This document shows, in pieces, positions 63,350 through 64,000 of a stretch of DNA of 64,000 bases. Origin of the DNA: an uncultured Ruminococcus sp. (GTDB lineage Bacteria; Bacillota; Clostridia; Oscillospirales; Ruminococcaceae). Where the stretch lies: NCBI GenBank assembly GCA_949291125.1, contig CASEUJ010000016.1:131946-195945 (forward strand), in the 5' to 3' direction. Below the pieces are notes generated by a model. The model was not told the DNA's origin and searched no databases. It saw only the letters and a program-made list of their open reading frames with translations. Each line of letters begins with the position of its first letter. The stretch's first letter is position 1. The position numbers were made by a program, and so were the translations under genes.

Positions 63350-64000
63350 ATGATGCGAGCCCAAGTGTTTCAATTTGCTCCGATCTTTACGGATCATATG
63401 GTCTTACAGCGTGATGCCTGCAATGCATTGTTTGGTATCGGTACGCCCGGAGATGTTGTTACAGTTTGTGTGCCGGAACGTGCGATCCGGGTTGAAACCG
63501 TTGTTTTACCGGATGGGAATTGGCGAGCTGTGCTGCCGCCGTCTGGCACAGGAGAAGCCGTTTCTCTGACCGCACAAAGCGGTGCAGAGAAACTGATTTT
63601 GCATGATGTGGTATACGGTGAGGTCTGGCTTGCCGGCGGACAGTCCAATATGGAATTTATGCTGAAAGACGCTAAGGGTGGTGCAGACGAGCTGAAAGCG
63701 TGTGAGTGTTCCCGCGTTCGCTGTTTTCAGGTGCCACGTAATACATATGTTGATGCAGCGTACGAAAAAGCATTTGAAGAAGCGAAGTGGCAGACTGCAT
63801 CGCCACAGACAGCCGGGGCGTGGTCTGCGGTGGCGTATCTGGCGGCAAAGGAACTGGCATCCGAGCTTGATGTGCCAGTTGGTATCATCGGCTGTAACTA
63901 TGGCGGTTCTTCAGTAAGTTGTTGGATTCCGGAGTCGGATCTTGCGGCACATAAAGCAGGACATCCTTACCTCGAAGATTACCGTAAGGCGACGCAGGGT
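63350..64000 (+). CDS. Sialate O-acetylesterase type protein, 3' end outside the window
   Basis: The first 217 codons of a SASA/SGNH-type esterase that removes O-acetyl groups from sialic acid or other glycans. The catalytic block is GEVWLAGGQSNMEFML, with the nucleophile serine in GGQSN, and a second family motif is VPVGIIGCNYGGSSVSCWIP. The N-terminus PIFTDHMVLQRD is also typical and there is no signal peptide, so it would act inside the cell. The ATG at 63350 is nine bases after AAGAGGA; an alternative ATG follows at 63353. The gene runs past base 64000. Confidence 0.85.
   Translation, partial: MMRAQVFQFAPIFTDHMVLQRDACNALFGIGTPGDVVTVCVPERAIRVETVVLPDGNWRAVLPPSGTGEAVSLTAQSGAEKLILHDVVYGEVWLAGGQSNMEFMLKDAKGGADELKACECSRVRCFQVPRNTYVDAAYEKAFEEAKWQTASPQTAGAWSAVAYLAAKELASELDVPVGIIGCNYGGSSVSCWIPESDLAAHKAGHPYLEDYRKATQG

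Overview
The window looks like a piece of a Firmicutes chromosome of the Clostridia, most likely a Ruminococcus-like member of the Oscillospiraceae. The grounds are a Gram-positive style division cluster (murF to ftsZ), strong AGGAGG-type ribosome sites, frequent TTG/GTG starts, consensus sigma-A promoters, spoVG and a BofA-like protein, LPXTG surface proteins with threonine-rich linkers, and roughly balanced GC content. The genus is an inference. I saw no tRNA, rRNA or CRISPR array.

Layout. 1-8.4 kb: division and cell wall cluster on the + strand, murF (cut by the window edge)-mraY-ftsW-murG-murA-ftsQ, then ftsZ from its own promoter. murD is not between mraY and ftsW. 8.5-16.1 kb: a SigH-like sigma factor, two small cysteine proteins, and housekeeping genes trmK, nif3-type, rlmA-type, a GNAT acetyltransferase, rqcH, an alkyladenine DNA glycosylase and a zinc-ribbon membrane protein; a flavin reductase faces them. 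16.7-17.3 kb: a gene-poor gap with the wreck of an ISAs1-family transposase. 17.3-34.2 kb: a sortase-assembled pilus operon behind a near-perfect promoter: a small coiled-coil protein, a signal peptidase I, a 3747-residue LPXTG adhesin, a backbone pilin, a class C sortase, a minor LPQTG pilin and a second sortase.

34.2-48 kb, mostly - strand: hisS-aspS behind a terminator-type leader, mgsA, the elongation cluster mreB-mreC-mreD-PBP2, then zapA-U32 protease-dut-DUF4321, and murC. 48-55 kb: spoVG (+), a - strand group (phosphodiesterase, YfhO-like membrane protein, Nudix hydrolase), three small unrecognised + strand genes, a BofA-like protein and a methyltransferase (-). 55-62 kb: secA, a polar amino acid ABC transporter (ATPase plus a binding-protein/permease fusion), and a cytoplasmic GH-A clan glycosidase. 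62-64 kb: accessory stretch with a lipoprotein, two probable gene fragments and the start of a sialate O-acetylesterase-type gene.

How they work together: the first and third blocks make lipid II and drive septal (FtsW, FtsQ, FtsZ, ZapA) and lateral (MreBCD, PBP2) wall growth. SecA exports the pilus proteins, the operon's own signal peptidase can cut them, and the two sortases polymerise and anchor them. The most unusual object is the giant adhesin. It is a chain of about ten CnaB-type domains, in which one CnaB domain is split by a complete SGNH-hydrolase domain and the last CnaB domain is split, at the same loop, by about 660 residues of Big-type and carbohydrate-binding-like modules.
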